A stretch of DNA of 34,142 bases from a bacterium (GTDB lineage: Bacteria; Myxococcota_A; UBA9160; UBA6930): the NCBI GenBank assembly GCA_024226235.1, contig JAAELW010000189.1, positions 1 through 34,142 on the forward strand, given 5' to 3'. The notes below the pieces were generated by a model that worked only from the letters and a program-made list of their open reading frames with translations, did no database searches and was not told the origin of the DNA. The position numbers were made by a program, and so were the translations under genes. Of the stretch, positions 24,573 through 32,950 are shown one piece after another. Numbering within the stretch: position 1 is the first letter of the stretch; each line of letters opens with the position of its first letter.

Positions 24573-24596
24573 GCGTGCCTACTTTCTAGGCAACGC
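24573..24596. promoter_or_regulatory. Inverted repeat in the leader of the dus-ntrBC operon
   Basis: TGCCTA at 24576-24581 and TAGGCA at 24587-24592 are perfect inverted arms around a CTTTC loop. With one bulged base the pairing extends outward through GCG (24573-24575) and CGC (24594-24596). The element ends immediately before the GAGGAA ribosome binding site at 24598-24603. It could be an operator or a leader hairpin that masks the start of the operon. Confidence 0.4.
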
Positions 24597-24608
24597 CGAG
24601 GAACCCCC

Positions 24609-25628
24609 TTGCCCGAAGGCAGCTCCGATCTTCGATGGGCGAAGCCCCTCCGCATCGGTGGGCTGGAGCTGCCGAACCGGCTCGTGCTCGCACCGATGTC
24701 GAGCCTGTCCACGCTGCCCGCACGCCTGATCGCGCAGGCGGCCGGGGCGGGACTCGTCGTGACCGAGGCCCTCTCGGCCAACGCATTGCTCCGCGGTGCG
24801 GAGCGCCGGCACCTGAGACAGGGCATCTCTCACGGCGAGCATCGGCTGGCTGTCCAGCTCTTCGGCGCCGAGCCCGGTGTGCTGGCAGAAGCCTGCCGAC
24901 TGCTCGCCGACCAGGGCACTCATTGGATCGACCTGAACCTCGGATGCCCGGTTCCGAAGTTCATCCGCAAGGGCGCCGGCTCGGCGCTGATGCAACATCC
25001 CGCGAGAGTCGGGAGCATCGTCGCGGCCATGCGGGAGAGCTTTCCCGGTGTGCTCTCCGTCAAGATGCGCAGCGGCTGGGACGCACACTCTCGCAATGCA
25101 CCGGAAATCGCCCGGATCGCCGCCGAGACCGGTGCCGAGCTGATCACGATCCATGGTCGCACCCGGACCCAGCAGTACCGCGGCAGGGCCGACCGCGAGA
25201 TGATCCGGCAGGTCGTCGAGGCAGTCCCCCAGCTGCCCGTGCTTGCGAACGGCGACGTGACCCAGCCCTGCGACGTGGTCGCTATGGCGAAGGAAACCGG
25301 CGCCGCCGGCGTGATGATCGGACGCGGCGCGATCGGCAACCCGTGGATCTTCGAGGGCGCGCTGTCGCTAGCCGCAGGCGAAGGGTTCTGCACGCCGACC
25401 GCGGCCATGCGCCTGGCCAGCCTCGAGCGGCATGCGGAGCTGATCGCCTCGGCCGCAAGGAACGACCGGGAACGCGTGCGCGAGCTTCGCCGATACGCCA
25501 GTGCGTACTCGAAGGGGCTGTCGGGCGGACGGCGTTTTCGTGTCCGCGCGATGAAGATCGAGGATGCAGACCGGTTGGTCGCCCTCACCCGCAGCTTCCT
25601 GGCCGAAACCGGCGCGGAAGCCGCATGA
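24609..25628 (+). CDS. dusB: tRNA-dihydrouridine synthase (nifR3/DusB-like)
   Basis: I choose TTG 24609 because GAGGAA lies just 5 nt upstream. An in-frame ATG at 24543 has no such signal and would include the inverted repeat. This gives 339 residues, the usual length. FMN- and tRNA-binding blocks are present: LVLAPMSS, then IDLNLGCPVPKFIRKGAGSAL with the catalytic Cys 113, VKMRSGWD, ITIHGRTRTQQYRG, LANGDV and MIGRGAIGNPW. The enzyme reduces specific uridines in tRNA using NADPH. The order dus-ntrB-ntrC is the classic nifR3-ntrBC arrangement of alphaproteobacteria. The stop overlaps the ntrB start by 4 nt. Confidence 0.93.
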   Translation: MPEGSSDLRWAKPLRIGGLELPNRLVLAPMSSLSTLPARLIAQAAGAGLVVTEALSANALLRGAERRHLRQGISHGEHRLAVQLFGAEPGVLAEACRLLADQGTHWIDLNLGCPVPKFIRKGAGSALMQHPARVGSIVAAMRESFPGVLSVKMRSGWDAHSRNAPEIARIAAETGAELITIHGRTRTQQYRGRADREMIRQVVEAVPQLPVLANGDVTQPCDVVAMAKETGAAGVMIGRGAIGNPWIFEGALSLAAGEGFCTPTAAMRLASLERHAELIASAARNDRERVRELRRYASAYSKGLSGGRRFRVRAMKIEDADRLVALTRSFLAETGAEAA

Positions 25629-26722
25629 CGGCCCGTGAGCTTGGCAGCGTCCTCGAAGCGATCGTTGCAGGTGTGATCGTGCTGGATCGCGAGGGGCGGG
25701 TGGAAGAGATCAACTCGGCCGCATCACGCCTCGTCGAACAGTCGCGAGAGCAAGCCCTGGGCCGACGGGTCGAGGACCTGGTCACACCGAGCCACGCGTT
25801 GGCCCGACTCGTGCGCAAGACCCTTGGCCAGGGCAGCGGCTTCACCGAGAGCCATCAGAAGGTCGAGAGACGCAACCTCGAGGATGCGATCGTCGATGTG
25901 GCTGCGACCCCGCTCTTCGCCGACGGCGAGCTCGATGGTGTGGTGCTGGTGTTGCGGGATCGCACCGCGCGCAACCGCCTCGACCAGCTCGAAGAGGAGC
26001 GAGAGCGCTTCGAGGCGTTCGGTCGGATCGCGGCGGGCCTGGCTCACGAAATCAAGAACCCACTGGGTGGGATCCGCGGAGCCGGCGAGATCCTGGGCCG
26101 GCGATCGAGCGACGCGAAGAACCGGGAGATCTCCGAACTGGTCGTGCGCGAGGCCACGCGCATCGCCAGCCTGGTCGATGACTTCATGGTCTTCGCCCGA
26201 GGCGATCGCCTGGACCTCGCCCCGTTGAACGTCCATCGGGTGCTCGACCACGTACTCGAGCTGGCCGGGATGGACCCCGCGTTCTCCGGCGCGCGAGTGG
26301 AGCGGAACTTCGACCCCTCGATCCCGGATCTACTCGCCGATGGCGACCGCCTGACCCAGGTGTTCCTGAACCTCGTCCGCAACGGCCTCCAGGCCCTCAC
26401 CCCGGAAGGTGGAACGATTGCGATCACCACACGGGTGGCTTTGGAACGGCGTCTGGTCAGCGACGGCGGACGTTCGCGTCCGACCCTGGTCATCCGGATC
26501 GAAGACGACGGCGTCGGAATGGACGCAGAGGAGCTGCGCCAGGCGACCCTGCCGTTCTTCACGACGCGCACCGGCGGTACTGGCCTGGGACTGGCGGTGG
26601 CCGAATATTGGATCGCACAACACGAGGGCACGTTGGATCTCGAGAGTGAGAAGGGCGCCGGAACCCGCGTCCGGGTCGCACTGCCCCTCGTCACTGCACC
26701 CGCCGAAAGGAGCCCCGAGTGA
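25625..26722 (+). CDS. ntrB: PAS-domain sensor histidine kinase, NtrB type
   Basis: This is 365 residues from ATG 25625, overlapping the dus stop by 4 nt. Residues ~5-115 form a PAS domain (IVAGVIVLDREGRVEEINSA, VLVLRDRT). The dimerisation/phosphoacceptor helix contains AGLAHEIKNPLGGIRGA with His 141. The HATPase domain has the N-box NLVRNGLQAL, the G1 box EDDGVGMD, the F-box PFFTTR and the G2 box GTGLGLAVAE. There is no membrane segment, so it is soluble, as NtrB proteins are. In the known system NtrB phosphorylates or dephosphorylates NtrC in response to the PII protein. No PII gene is in the window, so the input signal here is inferred only. Confidence 0.93.
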   Translation: MTARELGSVLEAIVAGVIVLDREGRVEEINSAASRLVEQSREQALGRRVEDLVTPSHALARLVRKTLGQGSGFTESHQKVERRNLEDAIVDVAATPLFADGELDGVVLVLRDRTARNRLDQLEEERERFEAFGRIAAGLAHEIKNPLGGIRGAGEILGRRSSDAKNREISELVVREATRIASLVDDFMVFARGDRLDLAPLNVHRVLDHVLELAGMDPAFSGARVERNFDPSIPDLLADGDRLTQVFLNLVRNGLQALTPEGGTIAITTRVALERRLVSDGGRSRPTLVIRIEDDGVGMDAEELRQATLPFFTTRTGGTGLGLAVAEYWIAQHEGTLDLESEKGAGTRVRVALPLVTAPAERSPE

Positions 26723-28158
26723 ATGATCACGCCCGCGTGCTGGTGGCAGACGACGAACCGTCGATCCGCTTCGTGCTGCGAGAGACCTTGGAGAGTGCGG
26801 GCCACGAAGTCGTGGACGTCGCAACGGGAGAAGCTGCGCTGGAAGCCCTGGCCAGCCAGTCATTCGATATCGCATTCTTCGATATCCGGATGCCGGGCCC
26901 CAGCGGCATCGAGCTGTTGCGCCACGTGAAGACCACGGGCAACGATGTCGCAGTCGTGATCATCACCGCCCAGAACACGCTCGAGAACGCGGTCGAAGCA
27001 ATGAAGGAGGGCGCGCTCGACTACCTGGCCAAGCCGTTCAGCACCGAAGAGATCCTGCCGTTGGTCGACAAGACCCTGCGCACGCGTGCGTTGGAGAGCG
27101 AGGTCCGTTCGCTGCGCCGAGAGGTCTCGGGTCGAATCCCGCCGGACGAGCGGCTGGTCGGTCGGAGCTCCTCGCTGCTCGAGGTATTCAAGACCATCGG
27201 CCGGGTGGCCCGGGGAAACGTCTCGGTGCTGGTGACCGGCGAGAGCGGCACGGGCAAGGAACTCGTGGCGCGGGCAATCCATGGAGCGAGCCCACGGGCC
27301 GAGGGTCCCTTCATCACCGTGAACGCCGCCGCGATCCCACGCGACCTGCTCGAAAGCGAGCTCTTTGGCCACGAGCGCGGTGCGTTCACCGGCGCGGTAG
27401 AAGCACGGACCGGACGATTCCGCGAAGCCAGCGGAGGGACGATCTTCCTCGATGAAATCGGCGACATGCCGACGGATCTCCAGGCCAAGCTGCTGCGCGT
27501 GCTTCAGAGTGGTGAAGTCTCACCGGTAGGCGGTCGCCATGCCGAGACCACCGATGTGCGGGTGATTGCCGCGACCCATCGAGACATGGAAGCAGCCGTT
27601 GCCGACGGAAGCTTCCGCGAAGACCTGCTCTACCGCCTGCGGGTCGTGCCGATCCACATGCCGCCGCTGCGGGAACGTCCGGAGGACATCCCGCCCCTCG
27701 CCCAACACTTCCTGCAGCGTTACGACGCCGAGCTCACGGACCGGCCCCACGTGCTCGCGGAAGAGACCACTGTGCACCTGGCCCAATACGATTGGCCCGG
27801 AAACGTTCGCGAGCTGGAGAACGCGATCAAGCGGGCCTTGGTACTGGCCTCTGGCGACCTGCTCACGCCCGAGGATTTCGCGTTCCTCGAACGGCGCACC
27901 ACACCCGCAGACACGGAAGAGCCGTTGCCCGAGAGTCTGGAGGAGCGGGCGATCGCGGTCACGCGCGCGGCCTTGGATAGCGGCGAGAGAGAAATCTACC
28001 GGGATGTGCTGCCGAGGGTCGAACGCGCCGTACTCGAAACCGTGCTGCAGGAAACCAGCGGGAACCAGATCAAGGCAGCCGCCCGGCTCGGCATCAACCG
28101 CAACACCCTGCGCAAGAAGATCGTCGATCTCGGTATCGACGTTCCCGGCCGAGCATGA
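26719..28158 (+). CDS. ntrC: Sigma-54-dependent response regulator, NtrC type
   Basis: This is 479 residues from GTG 26719, overlapping ntrB by 4 nt with a strong AAGGAG ribosome binding site. The receiver domain (1-~120) has Asp 11/12, phosphoacceptor Asp 55 in FFDIRMPG, Thr 83 and Lys 105. The AAA+ domain has Walker A GESGTGKE (174-181), the sigma-54-contacting loop GAFTGA (221-226), Walker B in GGTIFLDEIGDMP and a sensor region VRVIAATHRD. The C-terminal Fis-type HTH is VLQETSGNQIKAAARLG followed by NRNTLRKKI. All functional motifs look intact, so it should activate sigma-54 promoters, classically of nitrogen-assimilation genes. It may control this operon's own later genes. Confidence 0.95.
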   Translation: MNDHARVLVADDEPSIRFVLRETLESAGHEVVDVATGEAALEALASQSFDIAFFDIRMPGPSGIELLRHVKTTGNDVAVVIITAQNTLENAVEAMKEGALDYLAKPFSTEEILPLVDKTLRTRALESEVRSLRREVSGRIPPDERLVGRSSSLLEVFKTIGRVARGNVSVLVTGESGTGKELVARAIHGASPRAEGPFITVNAAAIPRDLLESELFGHERGAFTGAVEARTGRFREASGGTIFLDEIGDMPTDLQAKLLRVLQSGEVSPVGGRHAETTDVRVIAATHRDMEAAVADGSFREDLLYRLRVVPIHMPPLRERPEDIPPLAQHFLQRYDAELTDRPHVLAEETTVHLAQYDWPGNVRELENAIKRALVLASGDLLTPEDFAFLERRTTPADTEEPLPESLEERAIAVTRAALDSGEREIYRDVLPRVERAVLETVLQETSGNQIKAAARLGINRNTLRKKIVDLGIDVPGRA

Positions 28159-28823
28159 ACTTCCCGCTCGCAGGACTGTTCGTGCTGGCGGACGACGATC
28201 CGCGCTGGTCCCCGGACCCGGTCGCCCAGGCCCGGGCGGCCTGCGCCGGAGGCGCCGCGGTGGTGCAACTGCGCGCCAAACATGCGACCGATCGCGTCGT
28301 ACTGACCTGGGCCCGGGAGATCCGCGATTTGACCCGGGAAGCAGGGGTTGGTTTCTTCGTGAACGACCGGTTCGATCTTGCACTTCTGGCAGAGGCCGAC
28401 GGGGTCCATCTCGGCCAGGACGATCTCGCCCCGGATCGCCTTCCCGCGGAGGCCCGCTCGCGTCTGCTGGTGGGCCGCTCGACCCATGACGAGGCCGAAC
28501 TCGCCCGGGCCGCTGCAGAGCCGGTCGACTACGTCGCGTTCGGTCCGGTCTTCGGGACCGCGTCGAAGGACAGCCCTTACACGCAGCGTGGGCTGGAAGC
28601 GCTGAGAAGTGCCGCGGCGCGGGTCGCACCGAAGCCGATGATCGCAATCGGCGGAGTCGGCGAGGCCGAAGCGGGAGCAGTCGCAGCCGCCGGCGCGGCG
28701 GGTTTCGCAGTCATCTCTGCCGTGGCCGGAGCCGCCGATCCGCAGGCGGCGACCCGTCGGTTGGTCGAAGCATTCGGGTGCGTTCACGCATCCGGCACGA
28801 CCCCACTCGGAGGGTCACGATGA
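28155..28823 (+). CDS. thiE: Thiamine-phosphate synthase
   Basis: This is 222 residues from ATG 28155, overlapping ntrC by 4 nt. The TIM-barrel blocks of ThiE are clear: GAAVVQLRAKHA (pyrophosphate-binding Arg/Lys), FFVNDRFDLALLAEADGVHLG given here in part, LGQDDL, VGRSTHDEAEL, YVAFGPVFGTASKD and IAIGGVGE. The enzyme joins HMP pyrophosphate and the thiazole phosphate to make thiamine monophosphate in the cytoplasm. No other thi genes and no TPP riboswitch were seen nearby, so the gene looks recruited into this operon. A shorter TenI-type function is less likely because the substrate-binding residues are kept. The stop overlaps the next gene by 4 nt. Confidence 0.9.
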   Translation: MNFPLAGLFVLADDDPRWSPDPVAQARAACAGGAAVVQLRAKHATDRVVLTWAREIRDLTREAGVGFFVNDRFDLALLAEADGVHLGQDDLAPDRLPAEARSRLLVGRSTHDEAELARAAAEPVDYVAFGPVFGTASKDSPYTQRGLEALRSAAARVAPKPMIAIGGVGEAEAGAVAAAGAAGFAVISAVAGAADPQAATRRLVEAFGCVHASGTTPLGGSR

Positions 28824-30052
28824 GCGATCCGGGCCTGCGCCTGACCAGCGCGTTCGGGTTGCTCGCGATGATCGCGGTGGCGTGGGCGTTCTCCGAGCAT
28901 CGTCGCCGCCTTCCCTGGCGGGTGATCGGCTGGGGCCTGGGTCTGCAGCTGACCCTGGCCGTGTTGCTGCTGAAGACCGCACCGGGCCAGATCTTCTTCC
29001 GCGGCGTGAACGACGCGGTACTGGGCTTCTTGCAGTTCACCGAAGCGGGCACCACCTTCATGTTCGGGCCGATCAAGGCCTTGGGCTTTTCGTTCGTACT
29101 CGACGTGCTCCCGATCATCCTGTTCATGGGGAGCATCTTCTCCATCTTGTACCACTGGGGGATCGTCCAACGCGTGATCGATGGAATGGCGTTGGTGTTG
29201 CAGCACACGCTTCGAACGTCGGCCGCCGAGAGCCTGGCCGCGGCTGCCAACATCTTCGTAGGCATGACCGAAGCGCCACTGCTCGTCCGGCCCTACCTCG
29301 AACGGATGACCCGAAGCGAACTCTTCACGGTGATGGTCACCGGCATGGCCACGATCGCAGGCTCGGTGCTCGTCGCCTACGCGAAAATGCTCGGAGAGGG
29401 CGAATTCTCGGGCCATCTGGTCACGGCCAGCCTGCTCTCCGCACCCGCCGCGATCCTGATCGCGAAGGTCATGGTCCCGGAAACCGAAACCCCGCTGACG
29501 ATCGAAGCCGGTCACGCGACAGTCGAACGGACTTCCGTCAACTGGATCGACGCGGCCAGCCAAGGCGCGCTGGCTGCGCTTCGATTGGCCGGCTACATCG
29601 GCGCGCTGCTGCTCTGCTTCGTCGCATTGATTGCACTCATCAACGCGTTCCTCGGAACGATCGGCGGCCTGGTCGGCATGCCGGATCTGACCTTGCAGCA
29701 AATCCTCGGCTTGCTGTTCTGGCCTCTCGCACTGCTACTGGGTGTCGACCCGGGCGAGAGCTTCCAGGTCGCCCAACTGTTGGGCGTGAAGACCGTGCTG
29801 AACGAATTCCTGGCCTTCGACCAGCTGAGCGGCCTGATGGCGGACGGAGCGATCTCCCACCGATCCGCGGTAATCACCAGCTACGCACTCTGCGGGTTCG
29901 CCAACTTCGGATCGCTGGCCATCCTGCTAGGTGGTATCGGTGGGATGGCACCCTCCCGACGCCCGGAGCTCGCGACTCTCGGCCTGCGCTCGATCCTGGC
30001 GGGCACCCTCGCGACCCTGATGACCGGCTGCGTGGTCGGCATCCTGCTCTGA
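28820..30052 (+). CDS. nupC: Concentrative nucleoside transporter (CNT/NupC family)
   Basis: This is 410 residues from ATG 28820, with GGAGGG upstream and a 4-nt overlap with thiE. There are about nine or ten hydrophobic segments. CNT hallmarks are the GMTEAPLLVRPYL block (the G-x-x-E-x-P nucleoside-binding loop), TGMATIAGSVLVAYA, the QLLGVKTVLNEFLAF block and ALCGFANFGSLAILLGGIGG. These contain the nucleoside- and sodium-binding residues of the family. It imports nucleosides across the inner membrane using a sodium or proton gradient. Encoded directly behind ntrBC and thiE, it may serve nucleoside scavenging as a nitrogen or carbon source. A GC hairpin follows the stop. Confidence 0.93.
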   Translation: MSDPGLRLTSAFGLLAMIAVAWAFSEHRRRLPWRVIGWGLGLQLTLAVLLLKTAPGQIFFRGVNDAVLGFLQFTEAGTTFMFGPIKALGFSFVLDVLPIILFMGSIFSILYHWGIVQRVIDGMALVLQHTLRTSAAESLAAAANIFVGMTEAPLLVRPYLERMTRSELFTVMVTGMATIAGSVLVAYAKMLGEGEFSGHLVTASLLSAPAAILIAKVMVPETETPLTIEAGHATVERTSVNWIDAASQGALAALRLAGYIGALLLCFVALIALINAFLGTIGGLVGMPDLTLQQILGLLFWPLALLLGVDPGESFQVAQLLGVKTVLNEFLAFDQLSGLMADGAISHRSAVITSYALCGFANFGSLAILLGGIGGMAPSRRPELATLGLRSILAGTLATLMTGCVVGILL

Positions 30053-30055
30053 AGG

Positions 30056-30080
30056 TGGGGGCCGGAACTCCCCGCCCCCA
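30056..30080. terminator. GC-rich hairpin between convergent nupC and hydrolase genes
   Basis: TGGGGGC at 30056-30062 and GCCCCCA at 30074-30080 are perfect 7-bp arms around an 11-nt loop, starting 4 nt past the nupC stop. The hairpin is symmetric, so it could stop transcripts from both sides. A T-run is missing. Confidence 0.5.
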
Positions 30081-30089
30081 TTCGCCCGG

Positions 30090-30932
30090 CTACGCCTCCA
30101 GAAACTCGCGAATCACAGCCATGCCGCGCTCCGGATCGTCCCGGAAGACCCCGTGGCCGCAGCCCTCGAAGCGTTCGTAGCGAACCCACTCTTCGGGCAA
30201 CGCGGCGGCGATCTCGTCCTGATCCTCGATCGGACAGACCGGATCGCGGGTGCCACCCAGCACCAGCGTGGGGCAGCGCACCTGGTTCAGCCGGGCCAGG
30301 TAGTCGAACCTACTGCTCTCGTCGCGTGCAAAATGAAAGAGCACATCCAGGTTCATCCGCACCCGTGCGAATTCATCCGGAGAAGCCGGCTTGCTTCCGT
30401 ATACGGGAACCGCGCGCCTCGTGTATTCGGGAAGGGTTTCGAGGCTGGGCTGCGTCCAGAAGCGCTCGGCGGCGTCCCGTACCTGCTCACCCCCGACCTC
30501 CATGAATCGATCCAGCATCCGGGGCAAGTTCATGCGCGCCGACGTACTCGAGAAGATCAGCTTCGACGGGTGTTCCGGGTGCCGTGCGGCATACGCGATC
30601 GCGACCATCCCGCCAAAGGATTGCCCCATCACGATCGGCCGTTCGATCCCCAATACGTCACAGAGCCCGCGCACATCGTCCGCCCACTGATCCAGGTTCC
30701 AATGCTCCGTCGGGCCGTGCTCGCTGCGTCCGTTCCCACGGTGGTCCAGGTACACGATCTGGACCCGGTCGCGAAGCTGGGCGAATCCGGGCTTCCACAT
30801 CGAGTGGTCGAAACCCGGCCCGCCGTGAAGCAGGATCAGCGTCGGCTTCTCCCGCATCTCGGCTCCATCGGCGACGAGCTTCTCACCATCCACATCGAAG
30901 AAGAGCCGAACTCCGTTGACCCGTGCGTACAT
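30090..30932 (-). CDS. Proline-iminopeptidase-like alpha/beta hydrolase
   Basis: This is 280 residues from ATG 30932. The start lies 9 nt past the glpV-like stop, so it is probably the last gene of that operon. The fold's landmarks are HGGPG (oxyanion-hole loop, 36-40), LDHRGNGRS (62-70), the nucleophile elbow GQSFGG (Ser 105), the acid TRDP and the His in GCGHGVF. The HGGPG plus GQSFGG pair resembles proline iminopeptidases and related amino-peptidases or esterases (S33). The protein has no signal peptide. The cap domain (about 130-215) differs from characterised enzymes as far as I can judge, so the substrate is open. Its link to the ABC transporter may mean it processes the imported compound. 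Confidence 0.85.
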   Translation of the reverse strand: MYARVNGVRLFFDVDGEKLVADGAEMREKPTLILLHGGPGFDHSMWKPGFAQLRDRVQIVYLDHRGNGRSEHGPTEHWNLDQWADDVRGLCDVLGIERPIVMGQSFGGMVAIAYAARHPEHPSKLIFSSTSARMNLPRMLDRFMEVGGEQVRDAAERFWTQPSLETLPEYTRRAVPVYGSKPASPDEFARVRMNLDVLFHFARDESSRFDYLARLNQVRCPTLVLGGTRDPVCPIEDQDEIAAALPEEWVRYERFEGCGHGVFRDDPERGMAVIREFLEA

Positions 30933-30941
30933 GGCGGAATG

Positions 30942-32657
30942 CTAGCGCGCCCTCCCCTCTCTCCAGGCATCGATCAGCTCCTCGTAGCGCACGGTTTCTC
31001 CGGGTGGCTTCTCGTTCGCAAGTACCGGCTTGGGCGCTCCGGGCTTCGCGAACCAGGTGGCAGGATCGACTTCCGGTCCGAGCTTCGGGCCGCATTCCCC
31101 CTGGACCTGCGCCCGTTCCAGGCGCTGGAGCACGCGATCCTGCTGGGCCGCCAGTGAATCGAGCGCTTGTTGGGGCGTGCGTTCGCCGGACACGGCTTCA
31201 GCAACGTTCTGCCACCAGAGCTGGGCGAGTTTCGGATAATCGGGCACGTTCGTGCCGGTCGGTGTCCACGCCAGGCGTGCCGGGCTGCGGTAGAACTCGA
31301 CCAGCCCGCCGAGGCGCGGGGCGGCTTCGGTCATCGCCTGCGAAGCGAGATCGGATTCGCGGATCGGGGTCAACCCTTCGAGGGTCTTCTTCAGGGAGAC
31401 CGTCTTGGACACGGTGAACTGGGCGTAGAGCCAGGCGGCCTTCCGGCGCTCGAGAGGTGTGCTCTTCAACAGCGTCCAGGCACCCGCGTCCTGGTAGCCG
31501 AGCTTCATGCCCTCCTCCCAGTACGGGCCTCGCGGCGAAGGCGCCATTCGCCAGCGCGGCGTTCCGTCCTCATTCACGACCGCGATCCCCGGTTGGGTCA
31601 TGTCGGCCGTGAAGGTCGTGTACCAGAAGATCTGCTGGGCCACCTGGCCCTGGGCGGGGACGGGGCCGGCCTCGGAGAAGGTCATGCCCGCAGCTTCCGG
31701 CGGAGCAAAGCGCTTCAACCAATCGATGTAACGGGTCAGCGCGAAGACCGCAGCCGGCCCGTTCGTAGCGCCGCCTCGTGTGACGCTCGAGCCCACCGGC
31801 CGGCATCCCTCGACGCGGATTCCCCACTCGTCGACCGGCTTGCCGTTCGGAATCCCGGTGTCGCCCGCGCCGGCCATCGAGAGCCAGGCATCCGTGAAGC
31901 GCCAGCCCAGCGAGGGATCCTTCTTGCCGTAGTCCATGTGCCCATACACCCGGACGCCGTCGATCTCCTTCACGTGCACGCTGAAGAATTCGGCGATGTC
32001 CTGGTAGGCCGACCAGTTGACGGGGACGCCCAGCTCGTAGCCGTAGCGCTCGCGGAAGCGCTTGCGCAGATCCTCGCGCTGGAACCAGTCGTGGCGAAAC
32101 CAATAGAGGTTGGCGAACTGCTGATCCGGAAGCTGGTAGAGCTGGCCGTCGGGCCCGGTACCGAAGCTCTTGCCTATGAAATCATCCACGTCGAGCCGGG
32201 GGTTCGTGACCGCCTTGCCTTCACCCGCCATGAAGGCGCTGAGCGATACCGCTCGGGCATAACGGAAGTGCGTGCCGATCAGGTCCGTATCGTTCACGTA
32301 GGCGTCATAGATATTTCGACCGGATTGCATCTGGGTCTGCAGCTTCTCGATCACGTCGCCTTCCTGGATCAGATCGTGGTTCACCCGGATGCCCGTGATC
32401 TCGGCGAAGGCCTTCGCCAGGACCTTGGCCTCGTACTCATGGGTGGTGATCGTTTCGGAGACGACGTTGATCGTGACGCCCTGAAAGGGTTCCGCCGCTT
32501 TCCGGAACCAGGCCAACTCTGCGAGTTGCGTCTCGCGATCCAGCGTGGACGGAGAGAACTCCGCGTCCACCCACTTCTCGGCGGCAGCTTCGCGTGGATC
32601 CGCAGCAGCGGGGCTCGCAAAGGCAAGCAAGAGCAACAGTCCGACGATACGTCCCAT
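30942..32657 (-). CDS. glpV: Extracellular solute-binding protein, GlpV-type
   Basis: I place the start at ATG 32657 (571 residues), since AGGAGG ends 6 nt before it. Two upstream ATGs (32663, 32672) are alternatives, and 32672 overlaps the previous stop by 4 nt. A signal peptide follows (GLLLLLAFASPAAADP). The long mature part fits large ABC solute-binding proteins (family 1): TINVVSETITTHEYEAKVLA, GIRVNHDLIQEGDVIEKLQT, YDAYVNDTDL and GQLYQLPDQQFANLYWFRHDW given in part. The size (~570 residues) and the next-door DUF2160 gene match the glycerol transporter GlpSTPQUV of rhizobia. In that system GlpV binds glycerol in the periplasm. Glycerol as substrate is inferred from synteny and not shown. 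Confidence 0.88.
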   Translation of the reverse strand: MGRIVGLLLLLAFASPAAADPREAAAEKWVDAEFSPSTLDRETQLAELAWFRKAAEPFQGVTINVVSETITTHEYEAKVLAKAFAEITGIRVNHDLIQEGDVIEKLQTQMQSGRNIYDAYVNDTDLIGTHFRYARAVSLSAFMAGEGKAVTNPRLDVDDFIGKSFGTGPDGQLYQLPDQQFANLYWFRHDWFQREDLRKRFRERYGYELGVPVNWSAYQDIAEFFSVHVKEIDGVRVYGHMDYGKKDPSLGWRFTDAWLSMAGAGDTGIPNGKPVDEWGIRVEGCRPVGSSVTRGGATNGPAAVFALTRYIDWLKRFAPPEAAGMTFSEAGPVPAQGQVAQQIFWYTTFTADMTQPGIAVVNEDGTPRWRMAPSPRGPYWEEGMKLGYQDAGAWTLLKSTPLERRKAAWLYAQFTVSKTVSLKKTLEGLTPIRESDLASQAMTEAAPRLGGLVEFYRSPARLAWTPTGTNVPDYPKLAQLWWQNVAEAVSGERTPQQALDSLAAQQDRVLQRLERAQVQGECGPKLGPEVDPATWFAKPGAPKPVLANEKPPGETVRYEELIDAWREGRAR

Positions 32658-32668
32658 CTCCATCCTCC

Positions 32669-32950
32669 TCATCCGAACCGCATGACGATTAACAGAAGCA
32701 GCGCCGAGAGGCCCAGCGCGATCAGCGGGCTAAAGGGCGTGAGACCCAGCCATGCGAGATGCAGGAACGCGCTGGCCAGGAGCCCGATGAAGAGTCGATC
32801 GCCTCGGGTGGTCGGCATCGGCAGCAGGCCCTGACGCAGGCGGGTCGGTGAGATCCACTGCCAGACGGTCATGCCGGCCAGCAATCCGGCGATCCCGAGG
32901 AAGAAGGCCGCAGTCGGGGCCGTCCACGCCATCCACTCGAAGGCGCTCAT
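32669..32950 (-). CDS. glpU: DUF2160 small membrane protein, GlpU-type
   Basis: This is a 93-residue protein from ATG 32950 with 4-nt overlaps at both ends (with the permease gene and with the earliest start of the binding-protein gene). It has two or three hydrophobic segments and the family-typical blocks WMAWTAPTAAFFLGIAG, MTVWQWISPTRLRQGLLPMP and TTRGDRLFIGLLASAFLHL, with LAWLGLT. These match DUF2160, the GlpU component in the rhizobial glycerol ABC operon. Its exact role is not established. Because it is so short and so tightly packed, it is easily missed, but the match and coupling make it convincing. Confidence 0.88.
   Translation of the reverse strand: MSAFEWMAWTAPTAAFFLGIAGLLAGMTVWQWISPTRLRQGLLPMPTTRGDRLFIGLLASAFLHLAWLGLTPFSPLIALGLSALLLLIVMRFG

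Noticed and set aside
28100-28160. TPP riboswitch before thiE
   Set aside because: thiE starts inside the end of ntrC with a 4-nt overlap, so there is no leader to hold a riboswitch.
31167-32834. Long plus-strand reading frame opposite the solute-binding protein gene
   Set aside because: It is antisense to a well-supported gene, has no family match and a His/Arg/Gly-skewed composition. GC-rich codon bias creates such frames.
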